A stretch of DNA of 56,006 nt from Pelagibacterales bacterium SAG-MED50 (GTDB lineage: Bacteria; Pseudomonadota; Alphaproteobacteria; Pelagibacterales; Pelagibacteraceae), in NCBI GenBank assembly GCA_014653385.1, contig JACWER010000010.1, positions 1-56,006 on the forward strand. Direction: 5' to 3'. The notes below the pieces were generated by a model. That model was not told the origin of the DNA. It was given only the letters and a program-made list of their open reading frames with translations, and did not search any database. This document shows positions 1-9,413 of this stretch, in pieces. Numbering within the stretch: position 1 is the stretch's first letter; every line of letters begins with the position of its first letter. A program made the translations under genes and the position numbers.

Positions 1-1
1 A

Positions 2-703
2 AATTTTTTTAGATATTTTTGGAATTCAGCTTTTTACAATACAGATGTATTTGTTACATATGGGAAAAAGTCTAAAGAATATGTGGAAAAAAAAGCAAAA
101 CTTTTAAATAAAGAAATTCAAGTTAAATCTATTGGCTCTAAATATCTTAATAAGATATTTGATTTATATTTTGAAAAAAAATCAGACATTAATAAAAAAG
201 TTTTATATTTATCAAGCTCTTTTACATCTGAGAGGTGGGGCTTATTATATGGGACAAAAATTAACCCTGTACATTACGATTTTCAAAAATATTTAATAGA
301 AAAATTACAGAGTCTTAAATATGAAGTAATATATAAGATGCATCCAAAAGGTTCATTTCATGAACATAATAATCTAGGTCAAATAGCAAGATATAAAAAT
401 ACCAAATCAGTTATTGAAAGCCTAAAAGACTCAAATATTGTTATTGTGGATATTGTTGGAACTGCATTAGTTGAAGCATTATGTGCTGGAAAGGATGTAA
501 TTTTTATAGATATGAAGCTTAGACAATTTAACAAAGATAATTTTGGAGATTTTAATTCTGTTGTTAAAATAGTTCCTGCCAAACAGCATGGTGGAACTTT
601 TTATGTAGAGACTGAAAATATTTTAAAAGCATTAAGCTCTCCCCAAAAAAATATTGATAAACAAAGAAAACTTGTAAAAGAATATTATCTAGAGAGTGAT
701 TAA
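2..703 (+). CDS. Putative surface carbohydrate biosynthesis protein, C-terminal part (5' end outside window)
   Basis: The reading frame is open from the first bases of the window to the TAA at 701-703, so the gene starts upstream; the GTG at 83 is only an internal in-frame codon. About 233 codons are visible. The C-terminal half has alternating hydrophobic strands and helices typical of a GT-B Rossmann domain, including a VVDIVGTALVEALCAGK-like stretch (written from residues near 3' positions 436-495) resembling the donor-binding region of capsule or LPS glycosyl/phosphotransferases. No family-specific catalytic motif was recognised. Its position at the head of a glycan island supports a role in surface polysaccharide synthesis. 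It could be a CDP-glycerol-type transferase or an epimerase-fold protein; I cannot decide. Confidence 0.6.
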   Translation, partial: NFFRYFWNSAFYNTDVFVTYGKKSKEYVEKKAKLLNKEIQVKSIGSKYLNKIFDLYFEKKSDINKKVLYLSSSFTSERWGLLYGTKINPVHYDFQKYLIEKLQSLKYEVIYKMHPKGSFHEHNNLGQIARYKNTKSVIESLKDSNIVIVDIVGTALVEALCAGKDVIFIDMKLRQFNKDNFGDFNSVVKIVPAKQHGGTFYVETENILKALSSPQKNIDKQRKLVKEYYLESD

Positions 704-1008
704 ATCTACAGTTCTTTTTGAGGAATTAAAGAGAGTTAAAATTTCAAGAAAAACTTTATTCATTTCTAGTTGTCTGAATATTTTTATTTAAAAATAATAT
801 TTCTTTAGATGATTGAAATTTTTATCATTTCTTAAATTTAAAATACTAGATTATAGTATTAAAGATTTTTTTAATGATAATATAGAATTTTTATCACTAT
901 TTTTAATTTTTTTGAGTAAAAATTTTGTTAAGATAACTGTTTTTTTGTAATTAAAACTAATAAAATAAAAAAGATTAACTCAATAAATTTAAAACGGAAC
1001 TAACAATA
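704..1008. other. Intergenic spacer, no gene seen
   Basis: This 305-nt spacer is extremely A/T rich and has stops in all frames. The only structure I can see is a 7-bp perfect inverted repeat, AATACTA (842-848) and TAGTATT (854-860) with a 5-nt loop, followed by a T-run at 866-872. That could be a weak rho-independent terminator for the upstream gene, but it contains a single G:C pair and lies about 140 nt after the stop codon, so I do not call it. Confidence 0.6.
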
Positions 1009-2181
1009 GTGAAAGTGCTTGTAATTAGTAGTAAATATCAACCAGAATATTCAGGCTCAGGATTAAGAGCTCATAATACTTATAAAAGATTTGAAAAAAA
1101 ATATAGAATTAGTTTTGATATTTTGTCGAATTCAATTCTTTATCAAGGAAATAAAAAATATAAATTTGATGGAGTTGATGTTGTCAGAGTATCACCACCA
1201 TTTAAAATACCTTTAAAAAAATCAATATGGCGAACTATATTAATTATATTGGGTATGTTTTGGGAAATTTTATATAGCTGGAAATTTATTCGAAAGAATA
1301 TAGACAATTATAATTTACTTCATACATTTGGTAATACATGGACGATTGGCTTTTTAACTTACTATTTTTATTTAAAAAAAAAACCTATAATAAGAGAATT
1401 GGTTAATGATACTAAAACACCTTACTATCCGGTACAGTTTAAATTTTTTTTTAAAAAAGTATTTCAGAGAGAGAATACTCTTATTATTGCAATTTCTAAA
1501 AAATTAGAAGAATTATGTATAGTTAATAAAGTAAAAAATATTTGGATGCGTCCAAACCCAGTGGATGAAAATAGATTTTTTCAAATTAATAAGGAAGATA
1601 AATATAAATTAAGAAGTAAATTAACTAACTTTTCAAAAGATGATATTGTCTTACTTCATATAGCAAGTTATATGAAGAGAAAAAATCATATTTTTCTTTT
1701 AGATATTATAAAAAAATTACCAAATAATTATAAATTATTTTTGGGAGGTCCTGTTGAAAATGACGAACATAAAAAAATTTATTCGATTATTAATGAAAAA
1801 ATTAAAGAGTTAAATTTAGAAGAAAGAGTAACTTTAAAAAAAGGTTTCGTTGAAAATATAGATGAATTTATAAAAATGTGTGATGTTTTTTTATTTCCTC
1901 CTTGGAATGAAGGTCTTGGAACACCAATTCTTGAAGCACAAGCTTGCGGCATCCCTATAGTTGCAAATTCAATGCTGGGATCAACTGGTTATTGGATAAA
2001 AAATAATCAAGGTGGTTTTTTAGTTGAAAATTTTAATGTTAATGATTGGGTTGATAAAGTTAAAATGTCGTTAAGAATTGATAAAGAAACTATAGATAAA
2101 AACTGTCAAAAAATTAAGATTATCACTTCTATACGTTCAATTGACAAACAATACTATGAAAAATTTAACGATATTTTATGA
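1009..2181 (+). CDS. Family 4 glycosyltransferase (GT-B)
   Basis: A 390-residue GT-B glycosyltransferase, expected to transfer a sugar from a nucleotide donor onto a lipid-linked glycan on the cytoplasmic face of the inner membrane. The N-terminus (SSKYQPEYSGSGLRAHN) is the acceptor-side glycine-rich loop common in GT4. The C-terminal domain has the E-x7-E motif around residues 301-309 (EGLGTPILEA) followed by a conserved cysteine-glycine turn (ACGIPIVA), which binds the donor. Length is normal for the family. The start is a GTG at 1009, the first codon giving the canonical MKVLVISS-type beta strand. It overlaps the next glycosyltransferase by 4 nt (ATGA), so the two are translationally coupled. 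Donor and acceptor cannot be predicted. Confidence 0.88.
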   Translation: MKVLVISSKYQPEYSGSGLRAHNTYKRFEKKYRISFDILSNSILYQGNKKYKFDGVDVVRVSPPFKIPLKKSIWRTILIILGMFWEILYSWKFIRKNIDNYNLLHTFGNTWTIGFLTYYFYLKKKPIIRELVNDTKTPYYPVQFKFFFKKVFQRENTLIIAISKKLEELCIVNKVKNIWMRPNPVDENRFFQINKEDKYKLRSKLTNFSKDDIVLLHIASYMKRKNHIFLLDIIKKLPNNYKLFLGGPVENDEHKKIYSIINEKIKELNLEERVTLKKGFVENIDEFIKMCDVFLFPPWNEGLGTPILEAQACGIPIVANSMLGSTGYWIKNNQGGFLVENFNVNDWVDKVKMSLRIDKETIDKNCQKIKIITSIRSIDKQYYEKFNDIL

Positions 2182-3305
2182 GAAAGGTAATTCATATAAT
2201 TTCTTTAACTAGAAGAATGGGTGGGGTGCAGCAAGCATTTTCAAATTATTTAAAATTTGCACAAAAATACTCAAATTTTAAACATTATATTTTTACTAAA
2301 TATTCTATTGATAAGAAGTGGGGTAAGTTTAATAATTCTTTTAATATCAGATTAAGTTTTTTTAGATTTATTTATTATCTATTTTTTCAAAACTCTATTA
2401 TTTATTTGCATAATAAATTATCTAGTAAACCAATTTTTTATTTATTAAAGTTTTTACCGTCTAAAAACATTTTATATCATGAGCATGGATTAGCCTGGAA
2501 CATTAAGACTAAACAAGAAGTAAAAAGATACCAAAAAAATGCAAGTTTAGTAAAAAAAATTATAGTAAATTCAATTGCGACTAAGAGTTTATTGATTAAA
2601 AAATTTAAAATAAAAGAGGATAAGCTAAAATTAGCTTATTACGGCTATAGAGTTCCAAAAATATCTAAAAAAATTTCTAAAAATAAAACAAGAAAAATTT
2701 ATGTTGGATTTATTGGAAGGTTTGAAATTTTTAAGGGTGTTCATTCATTAATAAGAGCGGCAAATTTACTTAAAGACAAAAATATAGAATTTCATATTGG
2801 AGGTGATGGTTATTTAGCTGAAGATTTAAAAAAATTAGCAAAAGGGAATAAGAAAATTAAATTTAAAGGAGAAATTTTAAATCCAATTAATTTTATCAAA
2901 ACATTAGATATTTTAGTTGTACCATCAATAAGAGAACCATTAGGTTTGATAAATATTGAAGCTGGATTATGCAAGGTACCTGTTATAGCATCAAATGTTG
3001 ATGGTATACCCGAAGTTATAAAAAAAAATTATAGTGGAATCTTAATTAATCCAAATCAAAAAATAACTTTAAAAAATTATGTAGATCAAGCTCCGTTGCC
3101 AGATTTTGTTATTAATCCAAAAAATTATAAATTAAAAAAACCTAAAGAGATAAACCCCAAATTACTATCAGAGTCTATTTTATATTTGTCTCAGAATAAA
3201 AATTTGAGATATAAATATGGAAAACAACTTCACAAGAGTGTCAAGGCCAAGTTTACTATAAAAAATTATTTTGAAACAATTGAAAATATTTACCAAATTA
3301 TTTGA
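2178..3305 (+). CDS. Family 4 glycosyltransferase (GT-B)
   Basis: A 375-residue GT4-type enzyme. The N-terminal glycine motif (RRMGGVQQAF) and the donor-site motif around residues 252-261 (REPLGLINIEA, E-x7-E spacing) are typical, as is VIASNVDGIPEVI, a hallmark of the C-terminal Rossmann domain. An insertion of lysine- and proline-rich sequence follows around residues 300-330 before the terminal helix, which is somewhat longer than usual. The ATG overlaps the stop of the preceding glycosyltransferase, so the two should be expressed together and probably add consecutive residues of one repeat unit. It faces the minus-strand asparagine synthetase gene across a 95-nt convergent spacer with no clear terminator. 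Confidence 0.88.
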   Translation: MRKVIHIISLTRRMGGVQQAFSNYLKFAQKYSNFKHYIFTKYSIDKKWGKFNNSFNIRLSFFRFIYYLFFQNSIIYLHNKLSSKPIFYLLKFLPSKNILYHEHGLAWNIKTKQEVKRYQKNASLVKKIIVNSIATKSLLIKKFKIKEDKLKLAYYGYRVPKISKKISKNKTRKIYVGFIGRFEIFKGVHSLIRAANLLKDKNIEFHIGGDGYLAEDLKKLAKGNKKIKFKGEILNPINFIKTLDILVVPSIREPLGLINIEAGLCKVPVIASNVDGIPEVIKKNYSGILINPNQKITLKNYVDQAPLPDFVINPKNYKLKKPKEINPKLLSESILYLSQNKNLRYKYGKQLHKSVKAKFTIKNYFETIENIYQII

Positions 3306-3400
3306 TATGTTTAATATATTGACTTAACCTGAGTGAATATTAAAAGTTATCAGAAACATGTTGCATCTAATGAAAAACAAACAAATATAAAAAAATTTTG

Positions 3401-5140
3401 TTAAATATTTAATTTTTCTAAAATTTTTTTTCTTAAAATAATTTTTTTTTCACTAGATGTGCTCTTTTTTTTTATTAATTCACTAACAGGGAATACGAAA
3501 CCTCTTTTCGGTAAAGCTAAATATTTTTCAGGTAGATATTCTTTTAAAATTGTCTTTAGTATATTTTTTGAGCCAAATTTTAATAAGCTTCTTTGATCAA
3601 TATTTTTAACTATATATTCATACAAGTTTTTATTCAAAAAAGGAGATCTAACCTCTAAACTTGCCTTCATACTACCTAAGTCAATTGGAGGTATGTATGA
3701 ATTTGGCATTGTATACTTTAAATCATAATCAAACATTTCTTTTAAAAAAATATTTAAATTTCCAGAGAAATATTTGCTAGAAATAGAAGTTATTAAATTC
3801 TCTTCATATAGCTGTAGTTGATTACGATTAAGATGATTTAAATAGATATTTCTTTTATTCACTTGTAAAAAATTTTTATTTAGGGTTTGAATTCTCTTAA
3901 ATTTATTTTTTGATAATTTATCAATCAAGTTAATTGTGGGTCTGAAAATCCTTAATTTTTTTATTAAATTAATATATTTGTAAAAAAAAGAATATCTATT
4001 ATATCCTAAAAAAATTTCATCACTCCCCATCCCACAAAGAGCAACTTTAATATTTTTTCTAGCTAATTGAGACATGGCAAATATTGAGAATATCGTTAAG
4101 TTATCATTTGGATCTAATGAGTATAATTCTAAAAGATTATTTAAGTTGTAATTTTTTTTATAATCAGAAGAAATGATTGTATGATTTAGACCCAAATGTT
4201 TTGCAATTCTTTTTGCATATGTTGACTCATCGTGTACTTTTGCAGAATTAAATTTAACAGTATAAGTGTCGATATTTTGATTTAATTCTTTTTTAATTAA
4301 ACTAGCGATTAAGATCGAGTCTATACCTGACGACATAAACAATCCTATTGGCACATCTGAAATCATTCTTGATTCAATAGAAGTTAATAGAATTTCTTTA
4401 ATATTTTCAATTTTATCTTTACTAATTGGTTGAATAGCTCCTGAACTAAAAGACCTTGGTTTTACTGCCCAATATTTTTTTTTATTTAATCGAATTTTTT
4501 TATCGTGTGTAGTACATTCAATATAATGAGCTGGCTCAAGTTTAAACAAATTTTGGTAAATTGTATTAGGACTATTAATATAACCAAATAATGTAAATTC
4601 CATTTTTAACTTTTTGTTATTAGTAAGAGATAACTTTAATAATTCAATAAGAGGTTTTGCTTCAGAAGAAAAATAAATACCATCTTTCATTTTAGCATAA
4701 TACAATGGTTTTTCTCCAAAATGATCGACTGCAAGAAATAATTTTTCATTTTTAAAACATGCAAAAGCAAACATGCCATCTAAATGGTCTAAAGTTTTTT
4801 TTTCATTAAAATGGAATAATTTTAACAAAACCTCAGTATCACCAAGTGTCTTAAATTTAGGAAATTTATTTTCAAACTTTTTTTTGATTTCCTTAAAGTT
4901 GTAAATTTCTCCATTAAATATCAATGTAGTACCATTATAGCTCATTGGTTGTTTATTAAGATGAGAGGTGTCTATGATTGAAAGTCGATTATGACCAAAA
5001 AAAATTCCTTTTTTTTTATTAAACCAAACTCCCGAATCATCAGGACCTCTATGCTCTAGCATTTTAAGAGCTTTTTTTCCTAAATTGATATCGTTAATAT
5101 TCAGCTCTCTATTTAAGTAAAACCCAAATATAGCACACAT
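3401..5140 (-). CDS. asnB: Asparagine synthase (glutamine-hydrolysing) family amidotransferase
   Basis: A 579-residue class II amidotransferase. Cys2 after the initiator Met (MCAIFGFY) is the N-terminal glutaminase nucleophile. The glutaminase domain shows RGPDD, GHNRLSI and FNGEIYNF motifs, and the synthetase domain has an ATP PP-loop at about residues 270-275 (SSGIDS, with the first Gly of the usual SGGxDS replaced by Ser). CGMGSDE and EVRSPFL motifs of the synthetase core are present. It converts a carboxylate to an amide using glutamine and ATP. In this setting the acceptor may be aspartate or a sugar uronate. The gene directly abuts the upstream paralogue (stop ends at 5141, ATG begins at 5140), so the pair is one transcript, antisense to its neighbours. 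Confidence 0.9.
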   Translation of the reverse strand: MCAIFGFYLNRELNINDINLGKKALKMLEHRGPDDSGVWFNKKKGIFFGHNRLSIIDTSHLNKQPMSYNGTTLIFNGEIYNFKEIKKKFENKFPKFKTLGDTEVLLKLFHFNEKKTLDHLDGMFAFACFKNEKLFLAVDHFGEKPLYYAKMKDGIYFSSEAKPLIELLKLSLTNNKKLKMEFTLFGYINSPNTIYQNLFKLEPAHYIECTTHDKKIRLNKKKYWAVKPRSFSSGAIQPISKDKIENIKEILLTSIESRMISDVPIGLFMSSGIDSILIASLIKKELNQNIDTYTVKFNSAKVHDESTYAKRIAKHLGLNHTIISSDYKKNYNLNNLLELYSLDPNDNLTIFSIFAMSQLARKNIKVALCGMGSDEIFLGYNRYSFFYKYINLIKKLRIFRPTINLIDKLSKNKFKRIQTLNKNFLQVNKRNIYLNHLNRNQLQLYEENLITSISSKYFSGNLNIFLKEMFDYDLKYTMPNSYIPPIDLGSMKASLEVRSPFLNKNLYEYIVKNIDQRSLLKFGSKNILKTILKEYLPEKYLALPKRGFVFPVSELIKKKSTSSEKKIILRKKILEKLNI

Positions 5141-6895
5141 TTAAGCACAAACCTTTTTCATGAATTCGTTCAAAGTAATTAAAGAAAATAACATGTCAGC
5201 CCCTCTTTTATCTCCATTTAACCAATTTTTAATGTCTAAATTTAATAAATCTCTATCAATATAAGGCATAGCAACATCTAGATATTCAGATGAAATTAAA
5301 TCCTCTGCTTTTGAATATAAAAAATTATTATTCATCAAATAGTCATATCTATCGGGCCATGTTCGTTCATTTGCACTAGGGTGTCTAAATTTTTTAGAGT
5401 TAGAAATTTTACTAAGTAATTTTCGAAGAATAGTTTTTATTGTCATGTTTAAAGGTGATGAAGTTATTTTGAAGCCATGGTTTGCACTAATTATATTTGC
5501 AAAATCATTATTGAGGTGTTGAAGAGTTTTTTTTAAAATTTTCCCATCTAATCTATATTCTACTGGTATTTTCAAAAAAATATCAAAAATCTCATTATCA
5601 AAAGCAACTGTTCGAGGATGACCTGAGTCATTCATACTTAATACATTTGAAAAAGGATAATGTCCTGATATGCGGTGTGAAATCATATAATCCCAACTAT
5701 CATAAAATGTTTTACAACCATAATTTTTACCTTCATCCAAAATATTTTTTACTTCTTGCATCAAGCTATCAATGATTTCAGTCTTAAATTTATTCTTAAT
5801 ATATTTTAAAGGATTTATATGCTTACATTTGTAAGTAATATTTTCAAAATAATCAGTTAAAAATTCCTTTTTAGGAATTCTTAATTTATTTAGATAAGTC
5901 GGTTTTCCAAATAATTTATAATTAACTTTTGGTACATACATACCTTGAAACATATAATCAAAACCATGTCCGTTAAATGTAACGTTAACATATTTCGCAA
6001 TATCTTTTTTAATACCATGAAAAATACCATGATCAAATACATGCATACCTGAAGAAATTTCTATTAAGTTATTGAAATTTTTTTCGTAATGATCTTTTTG
6101 TAATTTAATAAAGTGATGTTGAATTTCTTTTTTTTTATTTAATAGTTTTACTACTTTATATTCTGCATCCTCTGAAAAACCTAATGTAAAACAAATAGGT
6201 TTAATATTTGAAAATCCAGCGAGTATAGTTCGCGTATCCATACCTCCACTTAAAAATAATCCAAATTTGCTATCTAATTTTTCTTTGTCTGAGGTTTTTT
6301 TATTAATAGATTTTTGAATCGCGTTTCCTAACTTTGCAGCATATTCATCAAGACTATAATTGTGGTCTTTGTAAAAATTTTGAAACCAATATTTATTCAA
6401 TTGGATATTCTTAAAGTTAAAATTTAATTCTGTTGATGCAGGTAAAATATGTATTTCTTTACTATAGGTGGTATATCCATGTAATCTCTGAAAATATAAA
6501 AATTCCATAAATTTTTCAGTCCTAAAATTTTTTTTGTCCAAATTTTTAAATATCGTAAAAATATTTGTTGAAATATTGAATTCATCATTTTTTAAAGAAT
6601 AATATAAAGGTATAGAGCTAAATCTATCACTGATTAATTTTGCACCTTTTTCATTAATAATTATTATCAAAAATTCCCCATCAATTTTTTTTAAAAAATC
6701 ATTATTCAAGGCATTCGAATTTACCACAGTAATTATTGACTGAAGATCTATAATGGAATTTAATATTGGATCTCCTAAAATAAATATTTTATTAGGACCA
6801 TCAGAAAAATATATTTTTTTTACAAAAGAAAAATCGATATTTATTTTTTTATTATAAAAATGATATGTATTTTTTATGTTTGGAGCTTTACTCAT
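5141..6895 (-). CDS. Asparagine-synthase-like protein lacking the glutaminase cysteine
   Basis: A 584-residue relative of asparagine synthetase. The C-terminal half has a clear PP-loop at residues 216-221 (SGGMDT, then R) and downstream synthetase-like sequence (FNGHGFDYMFQG, matching the CGxGGDE region in position). The N-terminal half keeps traces of the glutaminase fold (DGEFLIIIINEKGAKLISDRFSSIPLYY split over about residues 74-102), but the protein starts MSKAPN and has no Cys at position 2, so it should not hydrolyse glutamine by the usual route. No other ATG in frame restores the Cys. It immediately precedes the intact paralogue at 3401-5140. It may take free ammonia or a different nucleophile, or make another amide bond; related folds include beta-lactam and lasso-peptide cyclases. 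The substrate is unknown. Confidence 0.75.
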   Translation of the reverse strand: MSKAPNIKNTYHFYNKKINIDFSFVKKIYFSDGPNKIFILGDPILNSIIDLQSIITVVNSNALNNDFLKKIDGEFLIIIINEKGAKLISDRFSSIPLYYSLKNDEFNISTNIFTIFKNLDKKNFRTEKFMEFLYFQRLHGYTTYSKEIHILPASTELNFNFKNIQLNKYWFQNFYKDHNYSLDEYAAKLGNAIQKSINKKTSDKEKLDSKFGLFLSGGMDTRTILAGFSNIKPICFTLGFSEDAEYKVVKLLNKKKEIQHHFIKLQKDHYEKNFNNLIEISSGMHVFDHGIFHGIKKDIAKYVNVTFNGHGFDYMFQGMYVPKVNYKLFGKPTYLNKLRIPKKEFLTDYFENITYKCKHINPLKYIKNKFKTEIIDSLMQEVKNILDEGKNYGCKTFYDSWDYMISHRISGHYPFSNVLSMNDSGHPRTVAFDNEIFDIFLKIPVEYRLDGKILKKTLQHLNNDFANIISANHGFKITSSPLNMTIKTILRKLLSKISNSKKFRHPSANERTWPDRYDYLMNNNFLYSKAEDLISSEYLDVAMPYIDRDLLNLDIKNWLNGDKRGADMLFSLITLNEFMKKVCA

Positions 6896-7111
6896 TTATA
6901 AATTAAAACCCTTAGGTAATAAAACAATAACATAGAATTTGTATTAATAACTAATTTTTTTGATTTAAAACTATTTTAAGACCACTATGTGTTTGTATTT
7001 GATTTTGATTAAGACTTCTTAAAAAAAATTAAAATGGTAAAATTAATAGTTTTGTTTAGAATCATATTTCGAAAGATGAATTTAATTAAAAAATTAATAA
7101 ATTAATTTTTA

Positions 7112-8218
7112 GTGAAAGTTAATATTTTAACAAGAGGTTTTTTATCACCAAATGCGAGAGGGTGGCTATATTCAATTATAAAACATATACCTAGATTATC
7201 TGAAAGGGGAATAGATTTATCTTTCTACTTGAAAAATTCTGAAGAGGTTAAATTCTGTGATGTGGTAATTGTTGAAAGTAAATTTGTTAGAGATTATTGG
7301 ATTAAAGATGAAGAAAAAATATTTAAACTTTTAATAAATTTAAAAACAAAAAATAATAAAGTATTTTTTTTTGATTTGGGAGACTCTACTTATTCATGGG
7401 ATTTAGCTGTACTTCCCTACGTTGATAAATTTTTAAAACCATACATTTTTAAAGATAGGACCAATTATTTTCTTCCTCTTGACGAGTGCAATAATATAAC
7501 AAACTATTATCAAAAAAGAGGCATGATAAATTATGATACTTTTAGAATGCCTCATTTTTTAAAAAAAGGAGATAAAAAACTACTAGATAAGATTCAAGTA
7601 GGATTTAATTATGTTTTTGCAGACTACAGTTGTAATTCTAATTTATGGAAGCATGATTATTTTAATAGATTAGCTAGACGTTCATTTAAAATATTTAATA
7701 AAATAATGAAAATTCCTAAAAGTTACGATTTTGTAACTCCAAGTATAAATAGAAAGCAAGATTTGTCATGTAGAATTTTATTAAATAAATATAGTAATGG
7801 AATTAATTTTCATCGAGAGGAAACAGCCAAAATTTTGAGCAACCAATTGTCAACGAATAAAATTAATCGAAAAGATTATTTTTCTGAAATTCAAAATTCT
7901 AAAGTAGTCGTATCTCCTTTTGGATGGGGTGAGATTAATCTTCCAAGAGACTATGAAGTAGCACTTTCAGGTTCAGTTTTATTTAAGCCAGATATTTCAC
8001 ATATAGATACTTGGCCGAATATTTTTAATAAAGATACTGTGGTCCAGTATAAATGGGATTTGTCAAATCTCTTAGAATTGGTAGAGAAAACTATAAGTAA
8101 TTATGATGAATATATACAATATGCAATCAGACTTCAAAATGAATATAGACAATTTTCTTTTAATCAATTTGGAACAGAAAAGTTTTGCGATCACTTCATT
8201 AAAATATTAGAAAATTAA
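7112..8218 (+). CDS. Glycosyltransferase-like protein of unknown specificity
   Basis: A 368-residue protein I do not recognise confidently. It begins with a Rossmann-type strand and Gly/Asn loop (MKVNILTRGFLSPNARGW), has many aromatic residues, and near the C-terminus contains SKVVVSPFGWGEINLPRDYE (about residues 267-286) followed by ALSGSVLFKPD. This is the usual shape of the C-terminal donor domain in glycosyl transferase family 1-like exostosin or Glyco_trans_1_2 proteins, where the Glu of the GEINxRDYE segment occupies the E-x-E position. There are no membrane segments and no signal peptide. The start is a GTG at 7112. It lies 3 nt ahead of the FkbM methyltransferase, so it probably modifies the same glycan. 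The functional assignment is tentative. Confidence 0.55.
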   Translation: MKVNILTRGFLSPNARGWLYSIIKHIPRLSERGIDLSFYLKNSEEVKFCDVVIVESKFVRDYWIKDEEKIFKLLINLKTKNNKVFFFDLGDSTYSWDLAVLPYVDKFLKPYIFKDRTNYFLPLDECNNITNYYQKRGMINYDTFRMPHFLKKGDKKLLDKIQVGFNYVFADYSCNSNLWKHDYFNRLARRSFKIFNKIMKIPKSYDFVTPSINRKQDLSCRILLNKYSNGINFHREETAKILSNQLSTNKINRKDYFSEIQNSKVVVSPFGWGEINLPRDYEVALSGSVLFKPDISHIDTWPNIFNKDTVVQYKWDLSNLLELVEKTISNYDEYIQYAIRLQNEYRQFSFNQFGTEKFCDHFIKILEN

Positions 8219-8221
8219 TTT

Positions 8222-9163
8222 ATGAAAAAAATAATCAAGTATTTTCAAGTTTATAATTTTCAAGTTTTTAAGATAATTTTTAGAAATTTTCTTTTTTATC
8301 TTCATAAAAAAATAAATCCAAAAGGTTCTCTATTAATCAATATTTATAACTTCAAGATGTTAATTTCATTGAAATATGATGGAATAAGTAAAGTTTTATA
8401 TATGCTTAAAAAAAGGGAACTTGATCATAAATGGATGATTGATAATGAATTGTCACCTGGAAGTGTTGTTTTAGATATAGGAGCAAATATTGGTTATTAT
8501 TTGATTATGGTGGCCAAAAAAATTGGAAGTTTGGGTAAAATTTATGCCATAGAACCCGATCCTAGAAATATTGAATTATTAAAAAAGAATATAAAACTAA
8601 ACAACTTAGATGATATAGTTTATTTAGAAGAAGGTGCTATTTCAAATAAGGATGAAATAGCAGAACTTAAATTATCAGCTAAAACGAATATCAACACCTT
8701 TGAACCTAAAAAAAATCAATATTATGATAATTCAATTAAAGTACAAAAATATGATTTTGGAAACTATCTAAAAAATAAAAAAAGATTTGATATGGTTAGA
8801 ATGGACATCGAGGGCCATGAAATCAATATATTTGACTCCTTAATAAGGTTTTCTAAAAATTTTGAAAATCATTTACCTAAAAAGATAATTTTTGAGACTC
8901 ATTGTGATGTTTATAAAAAACAAAAAGAGTATGTTCGAAAGATTTTAAGTGAAATATTTGAGTTAGGATATGAAATTAAATATTTTTCATCACCAAATGA
9001 GCCTGTAGAAGTGTTAAAAATTAGAAGTTATTATCCATTTAAGATTATAAATGATCATTTATTTCGCAGGGGAATTTATAAAGAAATAAACCACCAAGAT
9101 TTTATTGATATTATAACTGAAGCAGGCGGTATAAGGACAGTAATGTTAGAATTAAAAAAATAA
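8222..9163 (+). CDS. FkbM family SAM-dependent methyltransferase
   Basis: A 313-residue class I methyltransferase. Motif I is VLDIGANIGYY (about residues 83-93), which binds S-adenosylmethionine. The acidic strand end YAIEPDPRN follows some 35 residues later, and FDMVRMDIEGHE (about residues 189-200) is the signature Mg/SAM-proximal segment of the FkbM family. FkbM enzymes usually O-methylate sugars or polyketides; in surface islands they commonly cap or decorate glycans. A basic, aromatic N-terminal stretch of about 70 residues precedes the Rossmann core and could contact membrane or lipid-linked substrate. The gene starts 3 nt after the glycosyltransferase-like gene at 7112-8218 and is followed by a 250-nt empty spacer. 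Confidence 0.9.
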   Translation: MKKIIKYFQVYNFQVFKIIFRNFLFYLHKKINPKGSLLINIYNFKMLISLKYDGISKVLYMLKKRELDHKWMIDNELSPGSVVLDIGANIGYYLIMVAKKIGSLGKIYAIEPDPRNIELLKKNIKLNNLDDIVYLEEGAISNKDEIAELKLSAKTNINTFEPKKNQYYDNSIKVQKYDFGNYLKNKKRFDMVRMDIEGHEINIFDSLIRFSKNFENHLPKKIIFETHCDVYKKQKEYVRKILSEIFELGYEIKYFSSPNEPVEVLKIRSYYPFKIINDHLFRRGIYKEINHQDFIDIITEAGGIRTVMLELKK

Positions 9164-9413
9164 TGTGAGTAAATATATTATTAAATTAGAAACAAATACT
9201 TTATTGAAAAAAAGTATACAGAAAACCTTCATAAACAGTTAGCAAAGAGTTTAATGTAAGAAATTAGAAGTTTTATGTAAAAAATGTTTGCTGATAGATA
9301 GTAAGCTGTTAATTAAGATAATTCTATAATTTGAAATAAATTATTTTATAGATTTTCAAAAAAGTAAATTATTGAAATACCAAAGATAAGTTATAGAGTT
9401 CAAAATATATTAA

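Noticed and set aside
9167..9244. 25-codon GTG frame in the spacer after FkbM
   Set aside because: No ribosome site, no recognisable sequence, and A/T-rich DNA yields such frames by chance.
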